Below the pieces are notes generated by a model, which saw only the letters and a program-made list of their open reading frames with translations, was not told where the DNA came from and ran no database searches. 64,000 bases of DNA, taken from the NCBI GenBank assembly GCA_934654775.1, contig CAKUGR010000013.1:1-64000 (forward strand). The letters run 5' to 3'. The position numbers and the translations under genes were made by a program. This DNA is from an uncultured Collinsella sp. (GTDB lineage Bacteria; Actinomycetota; Coriobacteriia; Coriobacteriales; Coriobacteriaceae). Within the stretch, counting starts at the first letter, position 1. Every line of letters starts with the position of its first letter. Shown here one piece after another: positions 7,778 to 16,695 of this stretch.

Positions 7778-8944
7778 TTACTCGGCGTCGGTCTCCTCGT
7801 CCTTCTTCTCGGAAGGCAGCGGGGTAACCTCAATCTCGACGCCCAGAGTCTCAGCAGCAGACTTCATGGACAGGGAGATACGACGACGGTCGAGGTCGAT
7901 CTCCATGACCTTGACCTGAACCTTGTCGCCCACGTGGGTGACCTGAGAAGGCTGGTCGACGTGCTTGTTGGCCATCTCGGAGATGTGCACCAGGCCCTCG
8001 ATGCCCTCGCCCAGGTCGACGAAAGCGCCGAACGGGACAAGCTTGGTCACAGTGCCCTCGACGATAGCGCCGACGGGGTACTTCTTGACCAGTGCGCGCC
8101 ACGGATCCTCGGTGGTCTGCTTGAGACCCAGGGAGATGCGCTCGCGGTTGAGATCGACGTCGAGAACCTCGACCTCGACCTCCTGGCCGACCTTGACAAC
8201 CTCGGAAGGATGGTTGACGTGGTTCCAGGAGAGCTCGGAGATGTGGATGAGGCCGTCGATACCGCCGAGGTCGACGAAGGCGCCGAAGTCAACGATGGAG
8301 GAAACGGTGCCCTGGAGACGCATGCCAGATTTGAGCTTGGACAGGATCTCGGAGCGCTCGGCCTTACGGGACTCCTCGAGCACGACGCGACGGGAGAGGA
8401 CGACGTTGTTGCGGTTGCGGTCCATCTCGATGACGCGGGCCTCGATGCGGGTGCCCATGTAGGAGGTGAGGTCCTTGACGCGACGAAGGTCGACGAGGGA
8501 AGCGGGCAGGAAGCCACGCAGGCCGATGTCGAGAATCAGGCCGCCCTTGACAACCTCGATAACCTCGCCCTCGACGTTCTCGCCGGAGTTGAACTTCTCC
8601 TCGATGCGGTTCCAAGCACGCTCGTACTCGGCACGCTTCTTGGACAGGACCAGACGACCGTCCTTGTCCTCCTTCTGGAGAACCAGGGCCTCGATGGGAT
8701 CACCGAGTGCAACGATGTCTGCAGGGTTAGCGTCCTTGCGGATGGACAGCTCGCGGACCGGGATAACGCCCTCGGACTTGAATCCGATGTCAACGAGCAC
8801 CTCGTCATGCTCGATCTTAACGACAGTGCCGTTAACGAGATCGCCCTCATCAAAGTCGGTAATCGTACCGTCGATGAGGTTGTTCATCTCCTCCTCGTTG
8901 ACATCGTCAAGAGAGAAAATGGACGAGTTCTGAATCTCACTCAA
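7778..8944 (-). CDS. rpsA: 30S ribosomal protein S1
   Basis: 388 aa with four S1 RNA-binding domains in tandem (about residues 33-105, 120-190, 207-277 and 293-365). Typical blocks are visible: ILDIGLRGFLPAS, GTVSSIVDFGAFVDLGGIDG, GTVTKLVPFGAFVDLGEGIEG. The short four-domain form is usual in Gram-positive bacteria, against six in E. coli. It helps mRNA bind the ribosome. The start is TTG at 8944, preceded by GAAAGGGG; no ATG fits. The upstream stretch 8945-9259 holds no gene. Confidence 0.95.
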   Translation of the reverse strand: MSEIQNSSIFSLDDVNEEEMNNLIDGTITDFDEGDLVNGTVVKIEHDEVLVDIGFKSEGVIPVRELSIRKDANPADIVALGDPIEALVLQKEDKDGRLVLSKKRAEYERAWNRIEEKFNSGENVEGEVIEVVKGGLILDIGLRGFLPASLVDLRRVKDLTSYMGTRIEARVIEMDRNRNNVVLSRRVVLEESRKAERSEILSKLKSGMRLQGTVSSIVDFGAFVDLGGIDGLIHISELSWNHVNHPSEVVKVGQEVEVEVLDVDLNRERISLGLKQTTEDPWRALVKKYPVGAIVEGTVTKLVPFGAFVDLGEGIEGLVHISEMANKHVDQPSQVTHVGDKVQVKVMEIDLDRRRISLSMKSAAETLGVEIEVTPLPSEKKDEETDAE

Positions 8945-9259
8945 AGGTGGACCCCTTTCGAACTACGGGGCCCCGATTGCTAGGACCTACAGAAGGGTGC
9001 GACAAGCACACAACGTTTAGGAACACTCGGGAGCCGACAGATACTAATGTGACGCTTATGCAATCACGTTCGTATAGGTTACGGGGAAATGAGTTCGATT
9101 TCAAGCGTGAACTGCGATTTTTTACTCGTGTGGAGACTTTTTCGTAATCTTATGAACACACGTCTCAGCAACTTGACGATAAGCAGCCAGGCATTCGGCT
9201 TTGGGGTAAAGTATCCGGAGCTAACGATTCTGGAACGATATTTCGAGAAAGGTGCCCGC

Positions 9260-10018
9260 GTGCTCAAAGCAGTCGTTTTCGATATGGACGAGACGCTTCT
9301 TAGCATCAACCTCAATGCGTTCATCCTTCGCTATTTTAAGGATGCCTCATCGATGCTCGCGGACATCGGGCGACGCAGCCGCGGTGGCACGATGGCGCGC
9401 CTCGGCACCATCCTGGTCGACCTCAACGCCAATCGCCGCAGCGGCATGGACAATCGCACCAATCTTGAGTTCTACCAAGAAGAGGTTGAGCGTCGGTGCG
9501 GCATCTGTCTCTCCGATCCCCTCATCTACGAGGCGTTTACCTACTACGACCGCGAAGTTCTTCCCCACAAGAATGACGACGTCATCAACGCCCATGCTAT
9601 GCCGGGCGCACACGCCGCACTTCAGGCCGTGCAGGACGCGGGGCTGCGTTGCGCGCTCTTTACCAACCCCAGCTTTCCGCAGGGGGCCATCGAGTGCCGC
9701 ATGGGTTGGGGCGACCTGGCCGACGCGCCTTTTGAACTCGTGACACACATGGGCAACGCCACCCGCTGCAAGCCCGACGCTACGTATTATCTTGAGCAGC
9801 TGCAGGTCATGGGGCTCGAGCCGCACGAGGTCCTCATGGTGGGCAACGACCCCAAGCGCGACTTCCCCAGCCCCGACTGCGGCATCCAAACCGCCTACGT
9901 CGGCCAGGGAAAGCCCGGACGTGCCACCTGGCGCGGCACCATGGAAGACTTCGCCCGCAACTTCAACGCCGTAGTAGAAGCCTTCTACGAGCACCAAGTA
10001 GCCAACGAACTCTCGTAA
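9260..10018 (+). CDS. HAD-superfamily hydrolase
   Basis: 252 aa. The catalytic motif FDMDETLL is at residues 7-14 (nucleophile Asp plus general acid Asp), motif II is in LFTNPSF, and the metal-binding motif IV is GNDPKRDF near residue 196. An alpha-helical cap lies between motifs I and II. Family members dephosphorylate small metabolites; the substrate is not evident. The start is GTG at 9260, seven bases after GAGAAAGG; the longer frame to 9089 has no homologous-looking N terminus. Convergent with cyuA, with repeat family A between. Confidence 0.85.
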   Translation: MLKAVVFDMDETLLSINLNAFILRYFKDASSMLADIGRRSRGGTMARLGTILVDLNANRRSGMDNRTNLEFYQEEVERRCGICLSDPLIYEAFTYYDREVLPHKNDDVINAHAMPGAHAALQAVQDAGLRCALFTNPSFPQGAIECRMGWGDLADAPFELVTHMGNATRCKPDATYYLEQLQVMGLEPHEVLMVGNDPKRDFPSPDCGIQTAYVGQGKPGRATWRGTMEDFARNFNAVVEAFYEHQVANELS

Positions 10019-10037
10019 GAATCAGAACATCTAACAC

Positions 10038-10104
10038 AGTTGCGGTGAGATAGTTCCTGTTTGACCCTCAACCGGGCCATTTTAGGAACTATCTCACCGC
10101 AACT
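10038..10104. repeat. Inverted repeat, family A, copy 1
   Basis: Perfect 21-bp arms (10038-10058 and 10084-10104; core TTGCGGTGAGATAGTTCC) around a 25-base loop. It lies between two convergent genes. Near-identical arms occur at 22321-22383 and 61528-61595. Confidence 0.9.
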
Positions 10105-10110
10105 TAATAA

Positions 10111-11430
10111 CTAGCAGATGCGAGTTTTGCCGATCATGATGTTGAGGATCTCGACGTCGGTATCCTTCATGCCCACGCGGCCCACGTAGCCCATGCTGGC
10201 GATTGTTTGCTCGACGGTATCCTGGATCAGGCCCTCGCCGGCGCGGAAGCCGCGGCCCTGCATGGCCATATCGTGACCCAGAATCGCAGCATCAACGGCA
10301 GCGGAAATCTTGGCGGCACAGCTTGCCTTAGCGCCATCGCACACGATGCCGCCCACATTGCCGAGCGTGTTCGAGACCGTCGCGCCAATCTGCTCGCGCG
10401 TGCCACCGCACAGCCAGGTAATCGCAGCGCCGGCGCCGCACGCGGCGCAAATAGCACCGCAAAACGCCGAGAGCGCACCAATATAACTCTTGATATGCAC
10501 AGCGATAAGATCGGACAGCATCACGGCGCGCACCAGGCGCTCGTGGTCGCAGCGCAGGTACTCGGCATACTCCATAACGGGCAAGGCGCAGGTAATGCCC
10601 TGATTGCCCGAGCCGCACACAATGGCAACCGGAAGCGCGCAGCCGTTCATACGGGCGTCGGACCCGGCGGCCGCACGGGCACGGGCACGGCAGGCGACGT
10701 CATCGGCACGAGCGCCCAGCAGCGTACGGCCCACCTCGGCACCCCAAGCGTGCGCCAGACCCTCGTCGCTGATCGCGCCGTTCAGCTCAATCTGGCGCTC
10801 AACGGCAGTGCGGGCGCCCTCGATGTCGCCGTCCTCGATAAAGTCGATGATGGACTCAATCGACATGGCCGTGTCGGCGTTATCTGCCGCACGCTCGGCC
10901 ACGACGCGCTCGGCACATGCCGCACACTCCCCCGCCGACTTGCCGCAAACGGGAACACCGTCCAGCGTATGACAAGTAACGTTGGTGTGATGGTCGGTAA
11001 TCTCAACGACCGCCGTGTGGCCGCCAGCCGCAGCAGTCACCTTTATATAGAGGTTGGGAACACCCTCGGCGAGCGAGACGTCGCAATAGTCTGCGTTGGC
11101 AAGCAGCTCGGTCACGCGGGCGCGGTCGGCGTCGTCAACGCTCTCGAGCACCTCGAGCGCACTTTTTGCGTCGCCGCCCACGGCTCCCAGCACCGCCGCC
11201 GCCTCGATACCGTGCATACCGCCCGAGTTGGGAACGGTTACGCTCTTAACGTTCTTGATGATATTGCCCGAACAGGCAACGTCCATATGCTCCGGCTCGC
11301 AGCCGAGCGTCTGGCTCGCAAGCGCCGCCGCGTAAGCAACGGCGATAGGCTCAGTGCAGCCAAGCGCGCAAACAAGTTCACGGTTCAAAACGTCACAGAA
11401 CGCAGCATCGCGAATGGAATCGGTGGGCAT
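10111..11430 (-). CDS. cyuA: L-cysteine desulfidase / L-serine dehydratase-like protein (UPF0597, CyuA/YhaM)
   Basis: 439 aa. Family features: GCTEPIAVAYAAALA near residue 26, CSGNIIKNVKSVTVPN, the GCALPVAIVCGSGNQGI block, and CGAGAAITWLCGG with multiple conserved cysteines that in CyuA hold an Fe-S cluster. CyuA degrades cysteine to pyruvate, ammonia and sulfide in anaerobes. A perfect AGGAGG lies six bases before the ATG at 11430. With metY in the same window this suggests active sulfur amino acid turnover. Serine deamination is an alternative activity of the family. Confidence 0.85.
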   Translation of the reverse strand: MPTDSIRDAAFCDVLNRELVCALGCTEPIAVAYAAALASQTLGCEPEHMDVACSGNIIKNVKSVTVPNSGGMHGIEAAAVLGAVGGDAKSALEVLESVDDADRARVTELLANADYCDVSLAEGVPNLYIKVTAAAGGHTAVVEITDHHTNVTCHTLDGVPVCGKSAGECAACAERVVAERAADNADTAMSIESIIDFIEDGDIEGARTAVERQIELNGAISDEGLAHAWGAEVGRTLLGARADDVACRARARAAAGSDARMNGCALPVAIVCGSGNQGITCALPVMEYAEYLRCDHERLVRAVMLSDLIAVHIKSYIGALSAFCGAICAACGAGAAITWLCGGTREQIGATVSNTLGNVGGIVCDGAKASCAAKISAAVDAAILGHDMAMQGRGFRAGEGLIQDTVEQTIASMGYVGRVGMKDTDVEILNIMIGKTRIC

Positions 11431-11699
11431 TGGTGCCTCCTGTATACACAACGACTTATTTCTTATACATAGTCAACTTCTTTATTTGATACCAAGGGCC
11501 CAAAAACCGCAACCCGGGTTCCGGCAGACGGTTGCGAGCGTCAAACTGGCGGCAGATTTCGTGATGAACTGGTGTACTTACTTGATAAAGCGTTTGACCA
11601 AAAAACGCCCGAGTGTTTACGCAAAAGTCGCGCTATCATGCAGTCGAACGCGGTAAAACCTTTAGCAATTCCGCCGCACGGACCAGAGAGGAACCATCC

Positions 11700-12167
11700 A
11701 TGAAGATCGGTATCGGTAACGACCACGCCGCCGTCGAGCTCAAGAACATCATCTCCGAGCACCTGAAGGAGCGCGGCTGCGAGGTCGTGAACTTTGGCAC
11801 CGACACCTCCGAGAGCTTCGACTACCCCATCGCCGGCTACAAGGTGGGTAAGGCCGTTGCCAACGGTGACGTCGACCTGGGCATCCTGATCTGCGGTACC
11901 GGCGTCGGCATCAGCCTGGCCGCCAACAAGGTCGAGGGCGTGCGCGCCGTCGTGTGCTCCGAGCCTTTCAGCGCCAAGCTTTCGCGCATGCACAACAACA
12001 CCAATGTGCTCGCCTTTGGCGCCCGTGTCGTGGGCTCCGAGCTCGCCAAGATGATCGTCGACGAGTGGCTCGACGCCGAGTTTGAGGGCGGCCGCCACGA
12101 GCGCCGCGTTAATCTCCTCAACGAGATCGATCAGACGCGCGGCCTTAAGATCGTCGACGAAGCCTAA
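11700..12167 (+). CDS. rpiB: Ribose-5-phosphate isomerase B
   Basis: 155 aa RpiB/LacA/LacB-type sugar-phosphate isomerase, interconverting ribose-5-P and ribulose-5-P in the pentose phosphate pathway. It shows the IGNDHAAVELK N terminus, the ICGTGVGISLAANK loop with the catalytic cysteine, and RMHNNTNVLAFGARV. The start at 11700 follows AGAGAGGAA. It is divergent from cyuA. The longer frame from 11613 has no ribosome binding site. Confidence 0.93.
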   Translation: MKIGIGNDHAAVELKNIISEHLKERGCEVVNFGTDTSESFDYPIAGYKVGKAVANGDVDLGILICGTGVGISLAANKVEGVRAVVCSEPFSAKLSRMHNNTNVLAFGARVVGSELAKMIVDEWLDAEFEGGRHERRVNLLNEIDQTRGLKIVDEA

Positions 12168-12194
12168 GGATTCACAAAGCCATACGCTAACGCC

Positions 12195-12235
12195 AGCCCC
12201 CGCCCGGAAGAAACATCCGGACGGGGGCTCTTTAG
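12195..12235 (+). terminator. Terminator of rpiB
   Basis: Stem AGCCCCCGCCCGGA (12195-12208) with 12216-12229, followed by CTTTAGT. It starts 27 bases after the rpiB stop. Confidence 0.8.
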
Positions 12236-12271
12236 TAGATTTGTAGGCGTTTACCAAAAACCTGCTGGGAT

Positions 12272-12306
12272 AAAAAGAGCGCCGCGGATGGAGTTCCGCG
12301 GCGCTC
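12272..12306 (-). terminator. Terminator of ndk
   Basis: Perfect 12-bp stem GAGCGCCGCGGA (12277-12288 with 12295-12306), followed on the minus strand by TTTTTATCC. Confidence 0.9.
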
Positions 12307-12344
12307 AAGCCACACGCTAACAGCTTTAAGGAGTCAAAGCTGGT

Positions 12345-12749
12345 TTAGCCAAAGAAACGCTTAATCTCGATCTCGGCGTTCTCCAGGCAGTCGGAGCCAT
12401 GGATCACGTTGGCGTTGACATCGACGGCAAAGTCGCCGCGAATGGTGCCAGGAGCGGCATCAAGCGGGTTGGTGGCGCCCATGAGGGTGCGCATCTTAGA
12501 GACAGCGGAGAGACCGGAAACGACCATCTTGACGACCGGACCGCTCGTCATAAAGTCGCAGAGACCGCCAAAGAAGGGCTTGTCGGCCAGATGGGCGTAG
12601 TGCTCCTCGACGGTGGCGCGCTCAAGCGTGGTCATCTCCATGCGCTCGATAACAAGGCCGCTGCGCTCAATGCGAGCAACGATCTCGCCGATCTTGCGAT
12701 CGCGCACGGCGTCGGGCTTAATCATGATGAAGGTCTTCTCGATAGCCAT
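12345..12749 (-). CDS. ndk: Nucleoside diphosphate kinase
   Basis: 134 aa, the normal Ndk length. It transfers phosphate from ATP to NDPs through a phosphohistidine. The catalytic His is in NVIHGSD, followed by the invariant ENAEIEIKRFF. The N terminus KTFIMIKPDAVRDRKIGEI is typical. The start at 12749 has GAAAGG ten bases upstream. It stands alone with its own promoter (12813-12841) and terminator. Confidence 0.96.
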   Translation of the reverse strand: MAIEKTFIMIKPDAVRDRKIGEIVARIERSGLVIERMEMTTLERATVEEHYAHLADKPFFGGLCDFMTSGPVVKMVVSGLSAVSKMRTLMGATNPLDAAPGTIRGDFAVDVNANVIHGSDCLENAEIEIKRFFG

Positions 12750-12812
12750 AAGGTAGCCTTTCAAGTAGGTTCGCGCGTGCCCAAGTCCCATTCCGGCACC
12801 CGCCTGGACTGC

Positions 12813-12841
12813 ATCGTAACAGAGTTCTAGCTGCAGTTAAA
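12813..12841 (-). promoter_or_regulatory. Predicted sigma-A promoter of ndk
   Basis: Minus strand TTTAAC (12836-12841), a 17-bp spacer, then TACGAT (12813-12818). It starts 63 bp upstream of the ndk start codon. Farther upstream the 12-base TTTATTGAAGCG occurs twice (12851-12862 and 12869-12880). The rest of 12842-13050 shows nothing else. Confidence 0.55.
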
Positions 12842-13049
12842 CAAAAAGCCGTTTATTGAAGCGTTATTATTTATTGAAGCGCTCCATATGTGTCACTTCT
12901 GTTCCGAAGCCCGACTAGAGTACCATCCGCCCCACTTCCAACTGCACCGAACAGAACGGACGGTCGATTGCCGCCCGTGAACGCACCCCCTTCACAACCT
13001 GCGCAAATGTCCTACAAAAGTTCTCGACAAGCTCCTTCCTTCTCTATAA

Positions 13050-13081
13050 CAAAACGGGCGCCCACCGTAGCGGGCACCCGT
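13050..13081 (-). terminator. Terminator of argH
   Basis: Stem ACGGGTGCCCGC / GGTGGGCGCCCGT on the minus strand (13054-13081), followed by TTTTGTTAT. Confidence 0.8.
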
Positions 13082-13126
13082 AAAGGCAAGATATGATGAA
13101 CACACCAGACAGACGCATCCAATAAG

Positions 13127-14557
13127 CTAATTAGCTCCGTGGCCCATCTCGACGACCTTGGTCAACGAGCCAAACACGCCTTCATCGGCCGCAAGCTGCG
13201 CCTCAGCGCGTCCCAACTGCACGGCAACGGCGGCAGGGGCGGTACCGCCCTCGGTCGTGCGCGCGGCGACAATCGACGGGATGTCGAGCGCCTCGGTAAT
13301 GTCGCGCTCAAAGAGCGGGCTTGCCTCCTGGAAGACCTCAAACGGCAGGTCCTCGAGGTTGCAGCCGCGCTTCTCGCACATCAGGACCAGGTGGCCCACC
13401 ACGGCGTGCGCCTCGCGGAACGGCAGACCACGCTTAGCCAGGTAGTCGGCAACGTCGGTGGCTGCCAGGTGACCCACGCTGCACTCGCGCGCCATGGCGC
13501 CCTCGTTGACGGTCAAAGTCGAAATCATGCCGGCCATAACCGACAGGCACTGCATAAGCGTATGGGCGGTATCGAGCGCGCCCTCCTTGTCCTCCTGCAA
13601 GTCCTTGTTATATGCGAGCGGCAGGCCCTTCATGGTCACGAGCAGCTGGACCAGGTTGCCGTACACGCGACCGCTCTTGCCGCGAATAAGCTCGGCAAAG
13701 TCGGGGTTTTTCTTCTGAGGCATGATGGACGAGCCGGTGGAGTACGAATCGGACAGCGTGATAAAGCCAAATTCAGAGCTCGACCACAGCACGATCTCCT
13801 CGGAAAGACGCGACAGGTGCATCGCCATGACGGAGCCGGCGTAATGCAGATCGAGCAGGAAATCACGGTCGGAAACAGCATCGAGTGAGTTAGGAATCAC
13901 GCCCGCAAAGCCAAGTTCGGCAGCCGTCATCTGGCGATCGAGCGGATAGCTCGTACCGGCAAGCGCGGCAGCACCCAGCGGGCAGTTGTCGGCGGCATCA
14001 AAGGCGGCCTTCAGACGTGTAAAGTCGCGCGCGAACATCCAGGAATACGCCAGCAGATGATGTGACAGCAGCACGGGCTGAGCATGCTGCATGTGCGTGT
14101 AACCCGGCAGAATCACCTTGTCGTACTTCTTGGCCGCATTCACCAGCACGTGGCGCAACTGCAGGTTGGCCTCCATGAGCTCCTTGGCCAACGCCTTGAC
14201 GCCCAGGCGCGTATCGGTCGCCACCTGGTCGTTGCGCGAACGTCCGGTATGCAAGCGCTTGCCGGCCTCGCCGATGCGACGCGTCAGCTCGCTCTCGATG
14301 GACATATGGATGTCCTCGTCGTTGATATCGAAGGTGAAGTTGCCGGCATCGATATCCTGTTCGATTCCGGTCAGGCCCTCGGCAATCGCCTGCTCATCCT
14401 CGGCACTGATGATGCCCTGGGCCGCCAGCATCTTGGCATGCGCCTTAGAACCGGCGATATCCTGCTTATAGAGATGTTTGTCGACCGGCAGCGACGCGCC
14501 AAACTCCTGCGTGACCTCGGCCACTCCCGCCTCAAAACGACCGCCCCAAAGAGCCAT
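13127..14557 (-). CDS. argH: Argininosuccinate lyase
   Basis: 476 aa, fumarase/aspartase superfamily. It splits argininosuccinate into arginine and fumarate, the last step of arginine synthesis. The signature GSSIMPQKKNPD is near residue 279, and HTGRSRNDQVATD and YTHMQHAQPV are typical active-site blocks. The start (14557, MALWGGRF) follows GAAAGGGG. It lies on the same strand as argG but about 530 bp away, with a hairpin and a 56-codon ORF between. It may therefore not share all argG control. Confidence 0.96.
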   Translation of the reverse strand: MALWGGRFEAGVAEVTQEFGASLPVDKHLYKQDIAGSKAHAKMLAAQGIISAEDEQAIAEGLTGIEQDIDAGNFTFDINDEDIHMSIESELTRRIGEAGKRLHTGRSRNDQVATDTRLGVKALAKELMEANLQLRHVLVNAAKKYDKVILPGYTHMQHAQPVLLSHHLLAYSWMFARDFTRLKAAFDAADNCPLGAAALAGTSYPLDRQMTAAELGFAGVIPNSLDAVSDRDFLLDLHYAGSVMAMHLSRLSEEIVLWSSSEFGFITLSDSYSTGSSIMPQKKNPDFAELIRGKSGRVYGNLVQLLVTMKGLPLAYNKDLQEDKEGALDTAHTLMQCLSVMAGMISTLTVNEGAMARECSVGHLAATDVADYLAKRGLPFREAHAVVGHLVLMCEKRGCNLEDLPFEVFQEASPLFERDITEALDIPSIVAARTTEGGTAPAAVAVQLGRAEAQLAADEGVFGSLTKVVEMGHGAN

Positions 14558-14675
14558 GGAACCGTCCCCTTTCTCCAATTACCAAAACAAGCGCCCAAAG
14601 CAATACGCCATGTCGCTAAAGCGATTTTTCAACCGCTAGTTTTACACATTCCCCACCGTGCGCGGGGCCATGTAG

Positions 14676-14846
14676 CTAATTTGCAAAGAAGTGACGCACC
14701 ATGCACTTGGCACCCAACGTCTCCCTCCGAATGTTGCCCTGCGAACCGTCAATCCAAGCCTTCAGGCTCATAGGGACGTCCTCGACCTTTGCAGTATCGA
14801 GCTCGGGCGCGAGGGCAAGTAAAGCATGCGCGAGGACATTGAACAT
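14676..14846 (-). CDS. Small protein of unknown function between argG and argH
   Basis: 56-codon frame starting at 14846 (MFNVLAHALLALAPELD...) and ending ...MVRHFFAN. GAGGAG lies eight bases before the ATG, and TATATATA about 10 bases further upstream could be a -10 element. The product has an amphipathic N-terminal stretch followed by a basic, mixed C-terminal half. I recognise no family. It may be a real small protein or a chance frame in a 527-bp gap; the ribosome binding site is the main argument for it. Confidence 0.45.
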   Translation of the reverse strand: MFNVLAHALLALAPELDTAKVEDVPMSLKAWIDGSQGNIRRETLGAKCMVRHFFAN

Positions 14847-14896
14847 ATTGGATACTCCTCATATATATAGGCGCAAGGCCGACAAATTGATAGCAA

Positions 14897-14926
14897 GAGC
14901 CCCGCCGGACAACCCCGGCGGGGCTC
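14897..14926 (-). terminator. Strong hairpin downstream of argG
   Basis: GAGCCCCGCCGG (14897-14908) pairs with 14915-14926. On the minus strand it is followed by TTGCTATCAATTTG, which is only weakly T-rich. It probably ends argG transcripts, perhaps incompletely. The rest of 14927-15084 shows nothing I recognise. Confidence 0.6.
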
Positions 14927-15084
14927 GGACTCAGCCGCAGGCGCGGCATCATATATGCGGGCGGAACGTAGGGGCCACCGATGTTAAGAAGTGTCAGCAA
15001 GCATAACGAAAGGTAGGGACCCCGTGCGCCCGTTTTGTATCACGCGGATGGGCCGCGCGGATACCAAGGGAAGAAAAGGAAGCC

Positions 15085-16311
15085 TTATGCCTGAGCGGCA
15101 GCGGAGCTGGGACCCTGGACCTTTGCCCACGTCTTGAGCGACAGCGTGTCGATCTCGATGAAGCCAGCGCTGGCCTTCTCGTCAAACGTGGTGTCGCGAT
15201 CGTAGGTGGCCAGACCATAGTCATAGAGGCTGAAGGGGCTCTTGCGGCCGACGACATGGCAGTTGCCCTTAAAGAACTTCAGACGGACGGTGCCAGTCAC
15301 GAACTTCTGGGTGTCAGCCATAAAGGCGTCGAGTGCGTTCTTGAGCGGGCTGTACCACTGGCCGTTGTACACAGCGGTAGCCCAATCCTGCTCGAGCTTG
15401 ATCTTGGTCTTGAGCAGGTCACCCTCGACGCAGATGTCCTCGAGCGCCTTGTGGGCGGTGATGAGCGTCAGGGCACCGGGAACCTCATAGCACTCGCGGC
15501 TCTTGAGGCCCACCAGACGATCCTCGACCAGATCCAGACGGCCAAAGCCGTTGTCGCCGGAGATCTTGTTGAGGGCGATGACGATCTCGGAGAGCTTCAT
15601 CTTCTTGCCGTCGACGGCGACGGGCTTGCCGGCCTCAAACTCGATCTCGGTGTAGGTCGGGGTATCGGGCGTGTCCTCGGGGTTCTTAGTCATAACCCAG
15701 GCGTCGTCGAGCGGCTCGTTCCAGGGATCCTCAAGGTGACCGCACTCGATGGCGCGACCCCACAGGTTGTCATCGATGGAATAGGGGTTGTCGTTGGCAC
15801 CCTCGGGAACCGGCACGTTGTGGGCGTGGGCGTAGGCGACCTCGTCCGGACGGCACTTCAGATCCCACTCACGAACCGGAGCGATAACCTTGAGCTCGGG
15901 GTCGAGGGCCTTGACGGCGGCCTCAAAACGGACCTGGTCGTTGCCCTTGCCGGTGCAGCCATGGGCGACATAGGTGGCGCCGAACTCGTGGGCGACCTCG
16001 ACGAGCTTCTTGGCAAGCAGCGGACGGGACAGAGCGGAGAGCAGCGGGTACTTGTTCTCGTACATGGAGTTGGCGGCGATGGCCTTGATCAGGAACTCAT
16101 CGGAGAACTCGTCGCGCAGGTCGAGTACCTGGCAGTCCAGAACGCCCAGGTCGAGGGCCTTCTGCTTCTTGGCATCCAGGCCGGTCTCCTCCTGGCCCAC
16201 GTTGCCGCAGACGCAAACGACATCAAGATTCTTCTCATCCTGGAGCCACTTGACACATACGGATGTATCAAGACCACCGGAATATGCGAGAACGACTTTT
16301 TCCTTGCTCAT
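15085..16311 (-). CDS. argG: Argininosuccinate synthase
   Basis: 408 aa. It condenses citrulline and aspartate with ATP to argininosuccinate. The ATP-pyrophosphatase P-loop is VLAYSGGLDTSVC near residue 6, and YVAHGCTGKGNDQVRFE near residue 117 is the second nucleotide/citrulline block. The start at 16311 follows GAAAGGAAA; the longer frame to 16362 was rejected. The 5' region contains a promoter, an arginine-rich leader peptide and a terminator (16453-16723), which suggests control by transcription attenuation in response to arginine. Confidence 0.96.
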   Translation of the reverse strand: MSKEKVVLAYSGGLDTSVCVKWLQDEKNLDVVCVCGNVGQEETGLDAKKQKALDLGVLDCQVLDLRDEFSDEFLIKAIAANSMYENKYPLLSALSRPLLAKKLVEVAHEFGATYVAHGCTGKGNDQVRFEAAVKALDPELKVIAPVREWDLKCRPDEVAYAHAHNVPVPEGANDNPYSIDDNLWGRAIECGHLEDPWNEPLDDAWVMTKNPEDTPDTPTYTEIEFEAGKPVAVDGKKMKLSEIVIALNKISGDNGFGRLDLVEDRLVGLKSRECYEVPGALTLITAHKALEDICVEGDLLKTKIKLEQDWATAVYNGQWYSPLKNALDAFMADTQKFVTGTVRLKFFKGNCHVVGRKSPFSLYDYGLATYDRDTTFDEKASAGFIEIDTLSLKTWAKVQGPSSAAAQA

Positions 16312-16452
16312 GGCTGTTTCCTTTCGCCCTTGGTAGCTAGTTAGAACATCGGTCAGTTGCAAGTCACCCTGAGGTCAAAAACCGTGCAATATCAGGTTAT
16401 TCAGCAGAATGCAGCACAGGCATGCCCTAGAAACATGCGGCTATGTCGTGCT

Positions 16453-16531
16453 AAAAACCCGACGACCTCAAAATGACTCTGTTGAGGCATTTCGCCCCAT
16501 GCGGACAGAGACGATTGTTATCGTCGTCGGG
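16453..16531 (-). terminator. Putative attenuator terminator in the argG leader
   Basis: On the minus strand CCCGACGAC (16523-16531) can pair with GTCGTCGGG (16458-16466), which is followed at once by TTTTTAG (T-run 16453-16457). The loop encloses a second hairpin, ACAGAG with CTCTGT as read on the plus strand (16505-16510 and 16477-16482). An alternative pairing, CCTCAA with TTGAGG, would break the inner hairpin and abut the terminator's 3' arm. The 5' arm overlaps the last Arg codons of the leader peptide. Confidence 0.7.
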
Positions 16532-16592
16532 AAATTGCGCGCTGGCGTCGGATGGCATTGTCTGCAGTGGTGATGATCTTTACGAACTGCAT
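16518..16592 (-). CDS. Arginine-rich leader peptide of argG
   Basis: 24-codon frame with a strong AAAGGAG eight bases ahead of its ATG. The peptide begins MQFVKIITTADNAI and then has Arg at 15, 16, 18 and 22-24, with Q17, A19, I20 and S21 between, followed directly by TAA. Six of the last ten codons are Arg (CGA or CGC). The run CGA-CGA-CGA lies inside the 5' arm of the downstream terminator. A ribosome stalled there for lack of charged tRNA-Arg would block the stem and let transcription reach argG. The function is inferred from this layout. Confidence 0.75.
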   Translation of the reverse strand: MQFVKIITTADNAIRRQRAISRRR

Positions 16593-16695
16593 CTGCCTCT
16601 CCTTTCACGTATCGCCGGGCGCAATTCATATATCGCAAACGGTACCTTTTCCTCGGTAAACGGCGCTTTTGCCGTCTCCGTTTTCGATGGTCGCT

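Noticed and set aside
16390..16420. ArgR box upstream of argG (TGAATAACCTGATATTGCA)
   Set aside because: Half-sites are too far apart and only partly match the known ARG box.
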